This document shows positions 43,441 to 55,603 of a stretch of DNA of 64,000 bases, in pieces (the stretch's first letter is position 1; every line of letters starts with the position of its first letter). The stretch is from positions 27,980,382-28,044,381 of the forward strand of contig CM035807.1 of the NCBI GenBank assembly GCA_020466095.1, given 5' to 3'. Both the position numbers and the translations under genes were made by a program. The notes below the pieces were generated by a model that made no database searches, had not been told where the DNA came from, and saw nothing but the letters and a program-made list of their open reading frames with translations. This stretch comes from Chlorops oryzae (lineage: Eukaryota; Arthropoda; Insecta; Diptera; Chloropidae).

Positions 43441-45989
43441 ATTTTATATATTATATTAAAGTCCATGAACGTTATCTCATTTAATTGATTTTCAACTAAT
43501 TTTAGAACATATTTTTTTTCTATCTGATTGCCTTAATTCCGATAGGGTTGTTCCAACAGTTGGGTGAAAGTTTGTGTGTGTATTTGTGTTAGCGTGTTGA
43601 TTTTATAAACAAATTATCAAGCATTTAACCGTACATTTACGATAACAAGCATCAGCCTACATAAATTTAAAAAAATCCACCTGATAAACTACTGTTCGAA
43701 AAACTTCTTCGCTCAAAGCAATAAAAAAATTCCGTTTTTTTTAAAGAATTTAATAAACGTGTAGCATACTTTGAGGGATTTCGTGGTATTTTATCGGCAA
43801 ACTCTCTTGTTTCAATAGAATTTTCAATTGAAATTAACGAAATCGTTGATGTGAAATACTTTTCATGATAGCAGAAAACATTTTATGATATTTTTTTAAT
43901 TTTTAATGGGAAATCACAAGTAAATAATGAGGAAAAAGATAAAAATAATTTCCATTATCCATTATTTTTTTATTTAAAAGGTTGTTCATACGTGTCATGT
44001 AACTTATATAGATTTTCGGTTTGTTGATTGAAGAGGAAAATACCCTGTTCGCCGCATATGGGACAGAGGTGCTTATAACTGATTAAGGCTTGTATAAAAA
44101 TAGCTTAAGCTGAAAGCTTTTTAGAATATACTGTACTTTGAGTATTGATAAATCTGTCGAACGGTTGGCCGATAGTGTTTTCCCAAGAATTTCAATACCT
44201 AAAAATCTATTTAAGTCGTCCTTTTGAATATTTTTTTTGTTTTATTATTCATCACGACAACCTCTTCATGTGATTGATGGGCATCCGCGAAGATTTATAT
44301 TAATTTTAAAGTCATATAGGAGAAAATTCATCACCTTACAAGTGTAACCAGTTCAAGCACAAAAAAGGAAAAAAGAGCCTCACCCTAAGCTTCATTTTTT
44401 TTTTCTTCTGAGTTCTCCGCTCTCTATAATGCCAATATAATTCCAAGAAACTAATCTTATGTGCGAAGTTTTTGTGGGCACCAAAGCACTCAACCAACAA
44501 ACAAAAAAAAAAACAAGAATAAATTTAAGCACAATATTGAGCAAGCTACTTAAATGTTCAAGAAGAAGACAAGCACCTGTTCTCGCAGATAAAACGACCG
44601 AAAATAATAAGAAGCATACTTAGAAGCGCACCAACGAAACACATTCATTAATTGAGATAATCGCAAATAGAAGCTTCAATTTGAAAAACCTACGAGAAGG
44701 AAAACATATTGTAAATTGCCAGGCGGGAATGTTGCACAAAGCTTCTTCATTATTTATGAAGAGGATGTCACGATGGCTTTAGTTCATATTTTATTATGAA
44801 AAGCTTGAGAAAGCAAGTTTCCGGCTTCTTAAATAAAATTTGAAAATTATACCCGAAATTCGTTCTTTTGATAATTAATGCAATGAACTTCCTCCGAGCG
44901 GGCACATACAAAATAATGAGAAAGCGCCGAGAGCTTACAAATTCCATCACAATCAACTGAACGAATGAATGAATGAATGGAAGCGTGAATGAACGCTGGA
45001 TGTGAAGCATGTGAACGCCGGAGGAACGTTACAACTTTATATTTTAAAAGTTAAGATATACAACATTGAAGAAATTATTCAAAATTCAACGAAAGTAACG
45101 ACTTCGCTAATTACACTTTTGCTCTTGCCATGCTCCGGCTTAGAAATTTACGCACGAACGGAATTGAGTGGAGTGTGGATTTCGGAGCTACATTGAGGTC
45201 TTTATACTCGTTTCGTTTTATTTAAATTCTCCTTTCATTTGAATGTTCCCAGCTCTGAGTCTTAATGATGAATTGCTCGATGCGCTCCATCATATTTCAT
45301 GGCCCCATGCCCAGCGATAGTGACAGTGACACTGGCTGACATTGAAAGTGCAAACTATCAAGAGTTAACAAACAGGGTAAGAGCCGGATTAGTCCGACTG
45401 CCTGACATTAACGGAAACGAAAAGGAACGAAGCGGAATGGAACGAAATCCGGCGGTGGAGCAGACGCTGGAGCAACTGTTTTCAAAAATCAAAATTGCAT
45501 TTTGTCGGAAAATTGACGAGGAACGGAATATGCATGAGTGTGAAACGGTTGAATGAGTCCATGAATAGCGAAATGAATGGACGAATGAACGAATAAATTT
45601 ACTCTCGTGTACACCTGCGGCGTTTAACGAGTGCGAGAGTGCAAAAAAAAAAAAACGCAAAAGAAAAAACTTAAAACTTTTTTCGGCTATTGTTTTGGTT
45701 TTTTTTTTTGTTTTTTTTTGTTTGTGCACGAGTGCAACGACGGAATTCAATTAACATTTTTGGGTCATGTCAAAGTTGAGTTGGGGAATCGATAATTCTA
45801 TAGTGCACTTTTAGGGGCTTCAAAAGAAGAAACTTTTGATTTTAACTCGAACTTTTTCCTATTGATAAACCATGGTTTTTAACATGGCGATGCCCGACGG
45901 ACAAATTAATAGCCGGACCTATCTTTGAATTCAGCTAAAATAAGTTTACTGTAATTTTATTTTATTTTAGTTTTTCCTTTACTGATTTC
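43441..45989. other. No gene assigned
   Basis: AT-rich sequence with a GAAT repeat near 44965-44980. An 85-codon frame at 45299-45556 starts with ATG but shows no domain and no coding-type composition, so I do not call it a gene. Confidence 0.45.
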
Positions 45990-46225
45990 CAGGGCTAAGA
46001 TTTTATTGACTTTATAAGCATACTTCATGGGGCAAAAGTTTTTCTTACCAACATTTTGCGAATTAGTTTAGCGAAGTTGAACTTCAAACCTATTTTCTAA
46101 CTTCAAAAAAATTCATATTGAAGTTAAAAATCGATCTGAATCTTAGCTTTATGTTAGTTGAACAAAATTAGTACTCCATAAAGTATGCATTGAAATTTAT
46201 AAAAGTCAACAAAATCTGAGCCCTG
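45990..46225. mobile_element. hAT-type MITE (family F), copy 1
   Basis: Ends CAGGGCTAAGATTTTATTGA and TCAACAAAATCTGAGCCCTG are inverted repeats, and the body matches copy 2 at 48298-48538 in reverse. CTGATTTC precedes it (45982-45989), and the same eight bases recur at 46237-46244, 11 bp beyond the right end. A target duplication displaced by a small later change is the simplest explanation. Confidence 0.75.
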
Positions 46226-46284
46226 CTGCATCAATGCTGATTTCAATAATTATTTCTTTCAAGTAACTTAGTTGAAAAACAAAA

Positions 46285-46560
46285 AAAATCTAACAAAGCT
46301 AAGAAGATTTCTCTATGAACTTTATCCTAAAAAAGGTAAATTTTAGGGTGAATCGCTTTTCAAAATTCAATGGATAGCCCGTATAACTAAGAAAAAAACT
46401 TTATCAATATTAAAAAGGTGACTCGTAGATATTAGAAGGAAACTTTTTCAATAAAATTAATATGACTCCTCGTTTAAACAAGAAGTAAGTAATAAAAAAA
46501 ATGTCTTCGAGTTCAAATCTCCGCTCAGGCGAACATCAGTTTTTTTATTTTTTTTTAATA
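46285..46560 (+). repeat. Z-like repeat with B-box segment and T-run
   Basis: It begins TAACAAAGCTAAGAAGATTTC, close to the reverse complement of the right sub-terminal zone of element Z (near 31405-31438). It includes the B-box-like GAGTTCAAATCTCC at about 46508, followed by a long T-run at 46539-46558. The A box and the element ends are not clear. Confidence 0.45.
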
Positions 46561-47638
46561 AACAATAAGAAAATATTTAAAAACCTTACGGGAATGAAAT
46601 GCTCTCAACCAAATCAAGTTCATTGGAATTTTTTCAATGTCTTGTGAAAGACATTGTAGAAGCCAGGATGGAAAGCCCATTTTATAATATATAATAAATG
46701 ATATATACAAATTATTCGTTTTAACTTCAGAAACATTACGTTCTTAATTAAAACGACCCGAAAAAGTTAAGAAAAGTCAATAGTTTTCATCATGAAAATC
46801 TGTTGATAACAACGATAATTGAATGGAAAATGTGTACTTTAAAAAATGGAAAAAAGTACCTAAAATATCAATCATGGGGTGTTGCTAGGGGCAACGTGAA
46901 TTTGTATCGTACACTATCCGTGTGACACTAATACAAATGCCAAAAAATCCTTGCTTATGGAGATCATAGGGCTTGCACAACACTTTTTTTAATTCTTCTT
47001 TCCAATTCCCATTTTTCCTCACCTTTATTTCGCCTGCGCGAGGATTCGAAATCGAGCCTTCGGATTGCTAAGTGCACTACGCCATCCACTACGCCGCGGG
47101 GAGATCTAATTCATGCGGATTTAATACATTTATTAAGTTCTTTAAAGTAATTTTATTTAGTTTCTAAGCTGCTTGATGTTTAACTTGCCTATACGACTAT
47201 GTCTATTGTAATCAGATCTTATTAAACATAATTGAGGTTGACAATCTAAACAATTCATTTTAATTTAAATTATAAATATAATACGAACACTATTGCTATT
47301 TCTTATACTAACACCTGACTCTCATGTGATGAGCAGGCTTCGTCCCCTACTCGCTCCTCTCCGCATCCAACTCTCCTACCGATATTTTCATTTGTTTTTC
47401 TTTTGATCTCGTTTCCATTTCTTGGTTGACTTTTTCGGGAGAGTAAAAAGTGTAAATAAAAACGGAATAAGGACAATTGACTTTGCTTGTGGAGTTTAGT
47501 TAAAGATTTTACATGATCTTTAAAAATCCATAATATCCTACTGAAGGTGTGTATAAATTGGCGTGTTTTCAAGAAAACAACGGAGATCTAGCATATGAAA
47601 CATTTCAAAATATTGACATGCATATTTTAAGGACTCAA
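46561..47638. other. No gene seen; contains a SINE-B copy
   Basis: No recognisable coding region. A SINE-B copy at 46998-47118 is listed separately. The 89-codon minus frame at 47303-47572 has no domain. Confidence 0.5.
46998..47118 (-). mobile_element. tRNA-derived SINE-B, minus strand, diverged
   Basis: On the minus strand: GCGGCGTAGTGGATGGCGTA, CTTAGCAATCCGAAGGCTCG, then a B-box-like GATTTCGAATCCTCGCG and GGAAAAATGGGAATTGG. It is the same layout as 43250-43440, with more substitutions. Confidence 0.75.
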
Positions 47639-47642
47639 TTTA

Positions 47643-48279
47643 ACCCTAGGATGGGCAACACACTGGGAGGCGGTAATGTAACCTACTGGGCCTAAACAGG
47701 CCCATATGAATAAAACTAGCGATTTGGGCAATTGTAGCGGGTTGTTGGGAAAGACAGGAGTAGTTTTAACCTTATTTGTGTTTTCGTATATTTGGCAAGT
47801 AATTTAACGTGTATGAGTGTACACTGTACATCTAGATCTTTAAAAAGGTAAACATAGCAAAAATAAAAAAAATTTTGTTTTTTCTTTTTCAAGTGAAATT
47901 CAATTATTCCTTTGTAGTATTATTAAAGTAAATAAAACTATATATAAAATATAAAAAAATCAGTCCTGGCATGGACAAGAATTGCATATAGCCCGTGTAA
48001 CCAGTTTCCCATGCGTGAGGCACATAAGTACGAATACCAACGGTCAACAAGTTAATTCTGGGCCTATTTAGGCCCAGTAGGTAATTTTCGATGTTGAGCA
48101 TTAAAATAAAATTTTATTTCTATCAACTGAGTCCGATCGGTACAATTTTTGGTTTTTGTGTTGAGAAAGGATTAGTGCAAGAAGTCATAGAGTTTCCGAC
48201 CGAAACAACAAAAAGCACAAAGGATATACAGGTTTAAAGTCAAAATGGGCCTCACTAGGCCCAGTTGCCCATCCTAGGG
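47643..48279. mobile_element. TTAA-flanked (piggyBac-type) MITE, 637 bp
   Basis: TTAA lies on both sides (47639-47642 and 48280-48283). Ends CCCTAGGATGGGCAAC and GTTGCCCATCCTAGGG are perfect 16-bp inverted repeats. A second pair of inverted repeats lies within: ACCTACTGGGCCTAAACAGG (about 47681) against CCTATTTAGGCCCAGTAGGT (about 48062). No transposase is encoded. A hAT MITE follows after 18 bp (F copy 2). Confidence 0.88.
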
Positions 48280-48297
48280 TTAAATACTTGGGCTTAC

Positions 48298-48538
48298 CAG
48301 GGCTCGGATTTTGTTGCATTTATAAATTTAAAGCATACTTTGTGGATTAAAAATTTTGTTCAACTCACATACAGTTAACATTCCGATCGATTTTTAACTT
48401 CAATAGGAATGTTTTTAAAGTTAGAAAAGCGGTTTAAAATTAAACTTCGCTAAACGTATGCGCAAAATGTTGGTAAGAAAAATTTTTGCCCCATAAAGTA
48501 TGGTTTAAATTTATAAATTCAACAAAATCCGGGCCCTG
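48298..48538. mobile_element. hAT-type MITE (family F), copy 2
   Basis: Ends CAGGGCTCGGATTTTGTTG and CAACAAAATCCGGGCCCTG. The arms match for about 55 bp with a few changes. Flanks GGGCTTAC (48290-48297) and GTGCTTAC (48539-48546) form an 8-bp duplication with one mismatch. Non-coding. Confidence 0.88.
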
Positions 48539-48546
48539 GTGCTTAC

Positions 48547-50851
48547 CCTGTTTATTAGTCATTCATGAAATAGGCATTATTCAAGAAGTATATTCCCAGG
48601 CGAACGTATCTTTCCACAATATATCAAAAATGAGTGATTAATTGAGTGAGTTTTGGCATTCTTTGTAGAAATCTGGTTTCGATAACCCACAAAAACTTTT
48701 AATTCTTCTACTCGGAGCCCCCCTTAGGCTCATAGTCGCCGACTTCTTTTAAGCTTTTTGAATGATTAAACTTCCAAATGATAATCTTCAGGAGATTTTA
48801 AACCAGATTTTTAACTTTGGATGAAAATTTTTGAAAAAGTCAGATATAGCAAAGGTATTTGATTAAGTTGAACTGGCATTAACACTGAAAGAATAGTCGT
48901 TAATTTAAACTTTTGAAGTTCTTAAATTGAGTTGAAGACTACGACCGTTAGTTTACCAAGTATAAATTTCTATACAATTACGCAATATTCTTCCTATAGA
49001 TTTGCCCTTGAAGCTATCAATCGATGGACTTAAAAAGCTCGGTGTTTTATAACCGAAAAACACCTCACTTTAAAGCATACACGTAGAATTCTATTCTTTT
49101 AACTTAAGACCAATCGAACCCCAAAACTGTCGTCACTGGCAACAAGCTATCTTGACAAGCCGTTAGAGCGACGACCATTGCTAACTGCTATCAACCCAGA
49201 ATCCCAATTGTGACAGCAACGTGTTCAATCATTCCTGATGCTCTCGCTAAAAGCCCCATTGCTGGCATCCTCTCGTATAATCCAATTTCATTTTGATGAC
49301 TACATGCTGATTATATCGCAATGCAATAGACCACCACCTGTTATTTCATGCTGTGGGGTAATGCCTGCCACACTGCGCTTCCCTTACAACGAAGCACACG
49401 GGATGAACTTCGATTTTGACCGCTTACGCAAGCAATGAAGTAAGGACCGTTTCAATCCGCTTTGGTGTATCCAATGGCGATTTTCGATTAACGAATTCAC
49501 CTTAACGCATGAAGCGGAGTGCGATGTCTCGCAATTTTTTTTCAGCTTCATGCAAAGTCCGCATCAGCATCCGCGCACCAACAAGCTCAACGTTCAGTCA
49601 TGGTGCCCTTTTATTAATTTTTGTATCTTTTGTTTTTTTTCACCGACTCGACTCACGTGTCCTTGATTTTCTGTTTGATTGTAAATTTTGAAAGTTAATT
49701 CGTGGAACTCTTCTCTCCGAGGTTACGAATTTTACGAATTTTGTGTCGTCATGGAATTAAATGCTCTTGCGAATTTTTTGAATTGAATTCTTTTGAATTT
49801 AATTTATCGCAGGCTTTCTATCTACGATCGACCGTAGTACACGTAATTTCTGAGAAATTTATAAAGTCCAAGGCAGTGGTATTGACGTCCTTTCACTTTC
49901 AGGTAAGTCAGCGCTTCTATGCTTTGGGATGGGTCTCTTTTGAGCTACATAGCAAACATCTGAGCTTATTGAAAACGTTTCAATCTTTAAGAGATTTTAT
50001 TGCTAGACATGTTTTCAGAATTCTCAAGAGAAAATTGATGATGCGCATGCATGTATATGTAAGTACGTAAATCATAAAGGAAATCGAAGAACGCGTGATG
50101 TGAGCAAATATAGGATTTCACAAAAGAAAAATTTCCTACATTATAGAAACACGCATTATATGGCTTGCTAAGATTTAAGTGCTGCGACACAAAAGCCTAT
50201 CAAACGGACGTCATTCCGGGCACCTGTGAACTTCAAGGATTATATCACACTGCAGCGTAGCGGTGCGGTAAACGTAAAAAGCATTTACGTTGACCGAAAC
50301 CATGAGCCATAAAATTTAACAAAAAATATAAAAAATTCACAACACGTGCTCTAAGTGGCCATTTTTTTAGAAATAAAAAAAAAATTTTGTTTTTTAATTT
50401 TCATTTCAGATTTCGTAAGATGGTGAACTCCATTAAACTTTTCAATTTTGACTCTGCCTCTACCTCTTCGAGATGTTCTTACAATAAAATGTACGATGAA
50501 AAAAAAAAAGAAAACTCACGAAGGATATTCTTTAATGTTTCAACAATTTCCTGAAGTGAGCAGATTTTATCTAAAGAAGCCAACAGCCACGAGCTTTTTA
50601 TTTCCAAAGCTCTGGAAATTCTTTGAAAATTCCTCAACAGTGTGGAATTCGCTGAAATACCGCAAAAATATCATGAAACGATAAAAGAAAATCAACGGAA
50701 AATTCATTAAATCTATCTTAAGTAGGAAAAGGGCTTAGATGATAAAAATTATTGGCCTCTTCTAAGAGATTTGTGCGAAAAAACTAAGAACATCAATGAA
50801 GAACATTAAAAAATGTGTTTAAGTTTTAAGGCTTAAGATGCTATTAAGTAC
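48547..50851. other. No gene assigned; one strong donor-like site
   Basis: No recognisable coding domain. A perfect plus-strand splice-donor match (TTTCAG|GTAAGTCAG) sits at about 49911, downstream of an initiator-like TTCAGTC near 49592. This could mark a non-coding exon but is unsupported otherwise. The 122-codon frame at 49702-50070 crosses that donor and is not convincing. Confidence 0.4.
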
Positions 50852-51656
50852 AAACAAGTAAGGGTGTTATAGTCAGGCGAGCCCAACAAAAGAATACCCG
50901 ACACAGACACACATGTTCAAAAAATTTTTAATATCAAGAGGTGTTTAAGACCATAAGGGGCCCCATATACCGACTTTTGATAGATTTCTTTATAAAAACT
51001 GCCCCTTTGCCACGCCCACTTTTCCAATTTTTGTTCAACTATAATCGTAGGAGTAAATATACGCTCAAATTTTAAGTTTCATTAAAATATTTCGAAAAAG
51101 TCAGATTTGAAGGCAGTTTTGGGATTTTTGTGACAGACCCTAGTACTGGAGGTACCCCTAAAAATGGACCTATCAAAGAAATTTTTCTGCCACGCCCACT
51201 TTTTCAATTTTTGGAAATAATATTGCTGGCCTCTAAATATGATCATATATCAAATTTCATCAAAATATCTTAAAAAACTTCGATTTTAGAGCAGTTTTTG
51301 TGATTTTCGTAACAGACCCTAGTTCTGGAGGTACCCCTAAAAATGGTACGACCGGGTCCATTTTCGAACTTGTTCTTACTCATGTCCCCGTGAACACACA
51401 TACTAAATTTTGTCGAGATAGCTCAACTCCTTCGATAAGAAAACTGTATACAAACAGACAGACGGACAGACAGACGGACAGACAGACAGACGGACAGACA
51501 GACAGACAGACAGGACATGGCTAAATCGAGTCTCCTAGTGACGCTGATCATTTCTATATATATTTTGTATGGTCTATCTCGACTGGTTCTGGGTGTTACA
51601 CACAACCACACAAACGCAATATACCCTCGACACCGAGTGTGTCGGGTATAAAAAAG
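50852..51656 (-). mobile_element. D-family dispersed repeat, copy 3
   Basis: Minus-strand copy: it starts at 51656 with TTTTTATACCCGACACACTC, carries the TGTC/CGTC microsatellite (51455-51513), two CCAGnACTAGGGTCTG motifs (about 51308-51330 and 51130-51150) and the terminal ACACCCTTACTTGTT. It is well preserved compared with copy 4. Confidence 0.82.
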
Positions 51657-53302
51657 CCTAACGGGTTAAAAAACCAGGATGAAAACTATCTGACAATTGC
51701 CTAAAATCTCATTGCAGACGTTACGCACCATGCATGGGTATGCAAGCCCTATGAGTGATGTGTTTTGTACCCGATTTTGCACATGTGTACTGGATATCAG
51801 TACTGGGAGCATTTATGTGAAATTACGTTTTTGTAAATATCTCAATAAGCATATTTTCGATTTTGATGAAATTGTTTTAAATGAAAGGCATTTTTTGAAG
51901 GATTTTTCAAAAAATTGTAAGAAAGTGGCGCGACAACGGGAATACACTGAAAAAAATTGTGAAGAATTTCTTTTTAGTTTTGTAAAAAAATTTTCTCAGT
52001 GCATTATTATTATTAAGTGGGAGATTTGTGCGCACCGCGATCCATAGTAGGTCTATTGTGCTATTTTCTCAGTGTAAAAAAAAATATAAATACAAATTTT
52101 TTCTCAGTGTAAAAAATTTTTTTTTGATTCCCTGTTATATTAGAAAACAGCCAACGTTTTTTTCGTCTTACAAGCTTAATTAGTTTTTGAGATATAAAAT
52201 TTTGAAAAAGGCTTACATTGGGCAACAGTTTTGCCGTCTTATTGCTATCCAGTTTACCAGAGCAATTTACGGGCAACATCAAATGTTGCTCTAATGTTGA
52301 CGAAATTTGTTGAACGTGTAGGTACTGATATTTTTACTTAAAAAGTATTTTCAAGGATATCTCAAGGAATACTTATTCAAAATAGAAAACTAAAAATTGG
52401 TTCCTGCAGTGTTTTGCAATTTTCCTTGTTCTTTTGCTTTTACTCCCTACACTTATAAAATTCTAACTTTGTCATTCATGAATAGCTTTTGAAAAATAAT
52501 ATCTTATTTTATTTGGTCAAGAGCCGACTTTAAATAAAAAATTCAAAAAAAAAAATTAGATATAAATATCTGTTTGCGATCGATTTTTTAGGTGCCCATA
52601 AACTAGAAAAATTTGGTTTTTTTTTAAGGTCAACAGAATCTTATTTTCTTAACCGATCTTAAAATCAAATCAAAATCAAAATCAAATCTTATGATGTATT
52701 GTCAAGTTCTGCTCGAAAGAGTTGCAATAGCCCCCTTAAAAGAAAAATTTATATGATAAAAAAAAAACCCTGCCATAAAGAATTTTTAAAATATGTATTG
52801 TTTTCGATTTTGAAAGATCAAGGTCAAAATCGATGGAACAAGTGCAAAGAAATCTCCTGGGAAATTCAAAAATAATTATTTATAAGCAAATATTGATTGT
52901 CGCTAAATGTGCAATGGGACTAAGAAGGCCAGTTATTTAATTCAATTGAAGGCCAGTTATTTAATTCAATGAAAAATATTTCCGACGAATTCAAATTTCC
53001 TTCAGCGTTTCAAAAAGCAATTGCAAAGGGATATCAACGTGAAATAAATTATTTAAAAAAAAGCTGCAACCTTAACAAAAAAGAAAGTTTGAAACAAGAG
53101 AAAATTGAACGATCCCGAAAGCCCACAACATCTACAACTACGATATCCGCGGTTTATCAGTCCACACAACCTTTTCATTTTCTTTTTGATCTCCCCCCAT
53201 AAATGAATAGTTATCATTCTACAGAGCTAGTAAACAATACTGCAACGGTAGGTAAGTATAATGATGGGTGTCCAGCTATTCGAAATTTTACTATTCTACA
53301 TA
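51657..53302. other. No gene assigned; diffuse repeat shared with 56.3-56.6 kb
   Basis: AT-rich. Phrases from 51890-52380 (TGAAAAAAATTGT, TAATTAGTTTTnnnGATATAAAATTTTGAAAAA, AAGGATATCTCAAGGAA) recur in similar order at 56340-56560, so both places probably hold remnants of the same unnamed repeat. Confidence 0.4.
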
Positions 53303-54105
53303 CAGTCAGTCAATAAAGTAAGTATGCACTGCAAAAATGTGTGTTTTTTCCAATTTTCTTCTCTGTAAATAATTTTTTTGTGAATTTCATAATTTTCAAT
53401 TATTATTAACCTTATTATGTTTCAAACTAAACACAAAAAAATTTAACTTCTAAAAATTTCTTTAACAAAAAAAAAATTAAAATCATATTGTTCTATTTGA
53501 CAACTTCAGTACTATTTTGAGCTCGTTTTTCCATTAAAAATTCGAAAAAAATACCAAAAGGTAAATTTTCGCTGGTTTTTTAATTTTGGTTTTTTCTTAA
53601 CATTCCAAACTTTCTTAACATTACAACAATTAAAATATTTTATACCTATTTAAGAATTGAAACTACAATCAAAATTAAGGCGCGATTTTTGATGAAAAAT
53701 GTATGGAAAATTGTAAAAAACTCGATACTTAATTTTGTTTGTTGTTTCAATTCTTAAATAGGTGTGCAATATTTTAATTGTTGTAATTTTAAGAAAGTTT
53801 GGAATGTTAAGAAAAAACCAAAATTAAAAAACCACCGAAAATTTACCTTTTGGTATTCTTTTCGAATTTTTAATGGAAAAACGAGCTCCAAATTTCTACT
53901 GAAGTTGTCAAATGGAACAATATGATTTTAATTTTTTTTTTGTTAAAGAAATTTTCAGAAATTAAATAGTTTTGTGGTTATTTTGAAACATAATAAGGTT
54001 AATAATAATTGAAAATTATGAAATTCACAAAAAAATTATTTACAGAGAAGAAAATTTGAAAAAACACACATTTTTGCAGTGCATACTTACTTTATTGACT
54101 GACTG
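53303..54105. mobile_element. 803-bp near-perfect palindrome, TA-flanked (Tc1/mariner-type foldback)
   Basis: The arms 53303-53680 and 53730-54105 are inverted copies with few differences, separated by a loop of about 50 bp. The ends read CAGTCAGTCAATAAAGTAAG and its complement, and TA flanks both sides (53301-53302 and 54106-54107), the Tc1/mariner insertion pattern. No transposase is encoded. An RNA read through it would form a hairpin of about 375 base pairs. Confidence 0.92.
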
Positions 54106-54107
54106 TA

Positions 54108-55061
54108 CATTCCCTTGCTGAACCTCTGGATAAAAGCGCGCATTGTCACCCTTCGTCAAAGTTAATTCAAAGTACGGCATTATTTTTTAAAAGCAATTTA
54201 AATGAAAATTGCCTAAAAATATTGATTTGAAAAGAGAAAAGTTCAATGGGAAGAAGTGTAATAGGTTGATTCTTTAAAACAATTTCCTTTTTCATTAGAA
54301 TATAAAATTTCTTCTTTAACGCTACCCTCTAACCCCTTTCGGAGTTGACCGAAATAGCCAATTGTGCGCGATATTGAAACGCAAAATTATACCTAGATAA
54401 AAAATCAAATCAACTCAGTTAACCCGAGTCCACGTTCATATGAATGCCGCCCGACGAGAATGAGCTCGATGATGATGCCAGTGCGCATTTACTAAATTTA
54501 TTGAAAGCAGTTTTCCCGGAAATCAATTTACGCTTACAATGCGCATTATTCGTAATAGGCCCCCCGTCCCTCCTCACCGTCACAGCATATGTAACCGTCA
54601 CCTCTTTCTCCTTCTTCGTCCTTATCATCGTCCCTAGCTTCGTTCGCTGTCGTCATAAGTAATTCTCAGCGGGTGCATTGTTCGCAGCTAATAGGAAAGC
54701 GGGACATTTAACGTTAAGCGATTGAATTGCGTTGAAAGCGTTGAAAGGCAAAAAACTAGGTCGATCAATGGAATAATGGAGTGCGACGGAACACAACAAC
54801 GAATCAATCAGCGGATTATAAGTGCTGCTGGGCTATTAATGGTTTTGGGTAGTGAGTGTTCTTAAACAACAACAATAATAGAACTCATAAACGACCCCAA
54901 AACGCTCACCAATATACAATATTTGTGTGAACGAAAAGCATGTGTATAATTTACATTTGCTACCAAAACAAAAATAAAAACAAAAATCAGTTGAAGTAGT
55001 GTGCGACAAAAAATAAATAAAAAGGAAATTGCATAAAAATTGGGAGGAAATCGTTACTCAC
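54108..55061 (-). other. Start of intron 1 of the minus-strand gene
   Basis: This lies directly 3' (minus strand) of the GTGAGT donor at 55061-55056 and is presumed intronic. It contains short frames on both strands at 54419-54662 that I do not accept as coding. Confidence 0.5.
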
Positions 55062-55603
55062 ATAATACGTGTTGCATCGCGTTGCCGTACATTCTCGTCA
55101 CGATTCAATACTTCGATTATCATTTTCCTCTCATTCTCCGAGAGATTTTCGAGCACTTGCGATGTCGCGACCGCAAGTTCAGGACCAAATGCCTCCAACG
55201 TCTCGCCGGGTATGACATCGGTCGCAGCATCAACTGTATTTGACATATTATTACTTCCGCCAGTTCCAATAAAAGTATTACCGATGCCACCGATGCCACC
55301 AACAGCAACACCAACACCAACGCCGGTCATATTCAGCTGGCTCATGCCCGTGTAACCGATCCCGAAATTGGTGTTGCCCGACGACGATAACGTTGTGGCT
55401 GCAAGTGAGCCGCACGTTGACGACAGCACGTTTACATTATTGCTGTTCTGTTCGATATTGGCACCGCCGCTCAACGCCGCCGGGTATCGCAACGAATGGT
55501 GTTGCGCTGCACCGCCGCCTCCACCGATTGAACCCGTTGCTGTCGCTGTGCTTGTTGCATTATTCGGCGTGGGTGGCAGGCGTGCGCTGCGACCACTTGA
55601 CAT
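55062..55603 (-). CDS. First coding exon of a putative Rab effector (RIM/rabphilin/Slp type), partial
   Basis: The reading frame begins at an ATG (55603-55601) with A at -3, encoding MSSGRSARLPPTPNN. An in-frame GTG seven codons upstream is not a likely start. About 130 residues of low-complexity sequence rich in Gly, Asn, Ser, Thr and Ala follow, including poly-Gly and a GVGVGVAVGGIGGIG stretch. The last 28 residues (about 154-180) read LSENERKMIIEVLNRDENVR then QRDATRI. The pattern L-S/T-x-x-E-R-x-x-I-x-x-V-x-x-R is typical of the first helix of Rab-binding domains in exocytosis effectors (RIM, rabphilin, synaptotagmin-like proteins), which bind Rab3 or Rab27 on secretory vesicles. The exon ends in phase 2 at a perfect GTGAGT donor. 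The zinc finger, PDZ and C2 domains expected in such proteins would be in later exons, none of which I could find here. The family is inferred from a short motif; that it is a real coding exon is more secure. Confidence 0.72.

Noticed and set aside
45299..45556. 85-codon ATG-initiated plus-strand frame
   Set aside because: No recognisable domain, no coding-type codon bias, and an open frame of this length is expected by chance in 64 kb.
49702..50070. 122-codon plus-strand frame
   Set aside because: It begins with GTG, runs across a perfect splice donor, and has no recognisable domain.
54444..54662. 72-codon plus-strand frame beginning MPPDENELDDDASAHLL
   Set aside because: The first half looks protein-like, but no family is recognised, the second half is a T/C-rich hydrophobic run, and it lies in the presumed intron of the opposite-strand gene. 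It is left as unproven.
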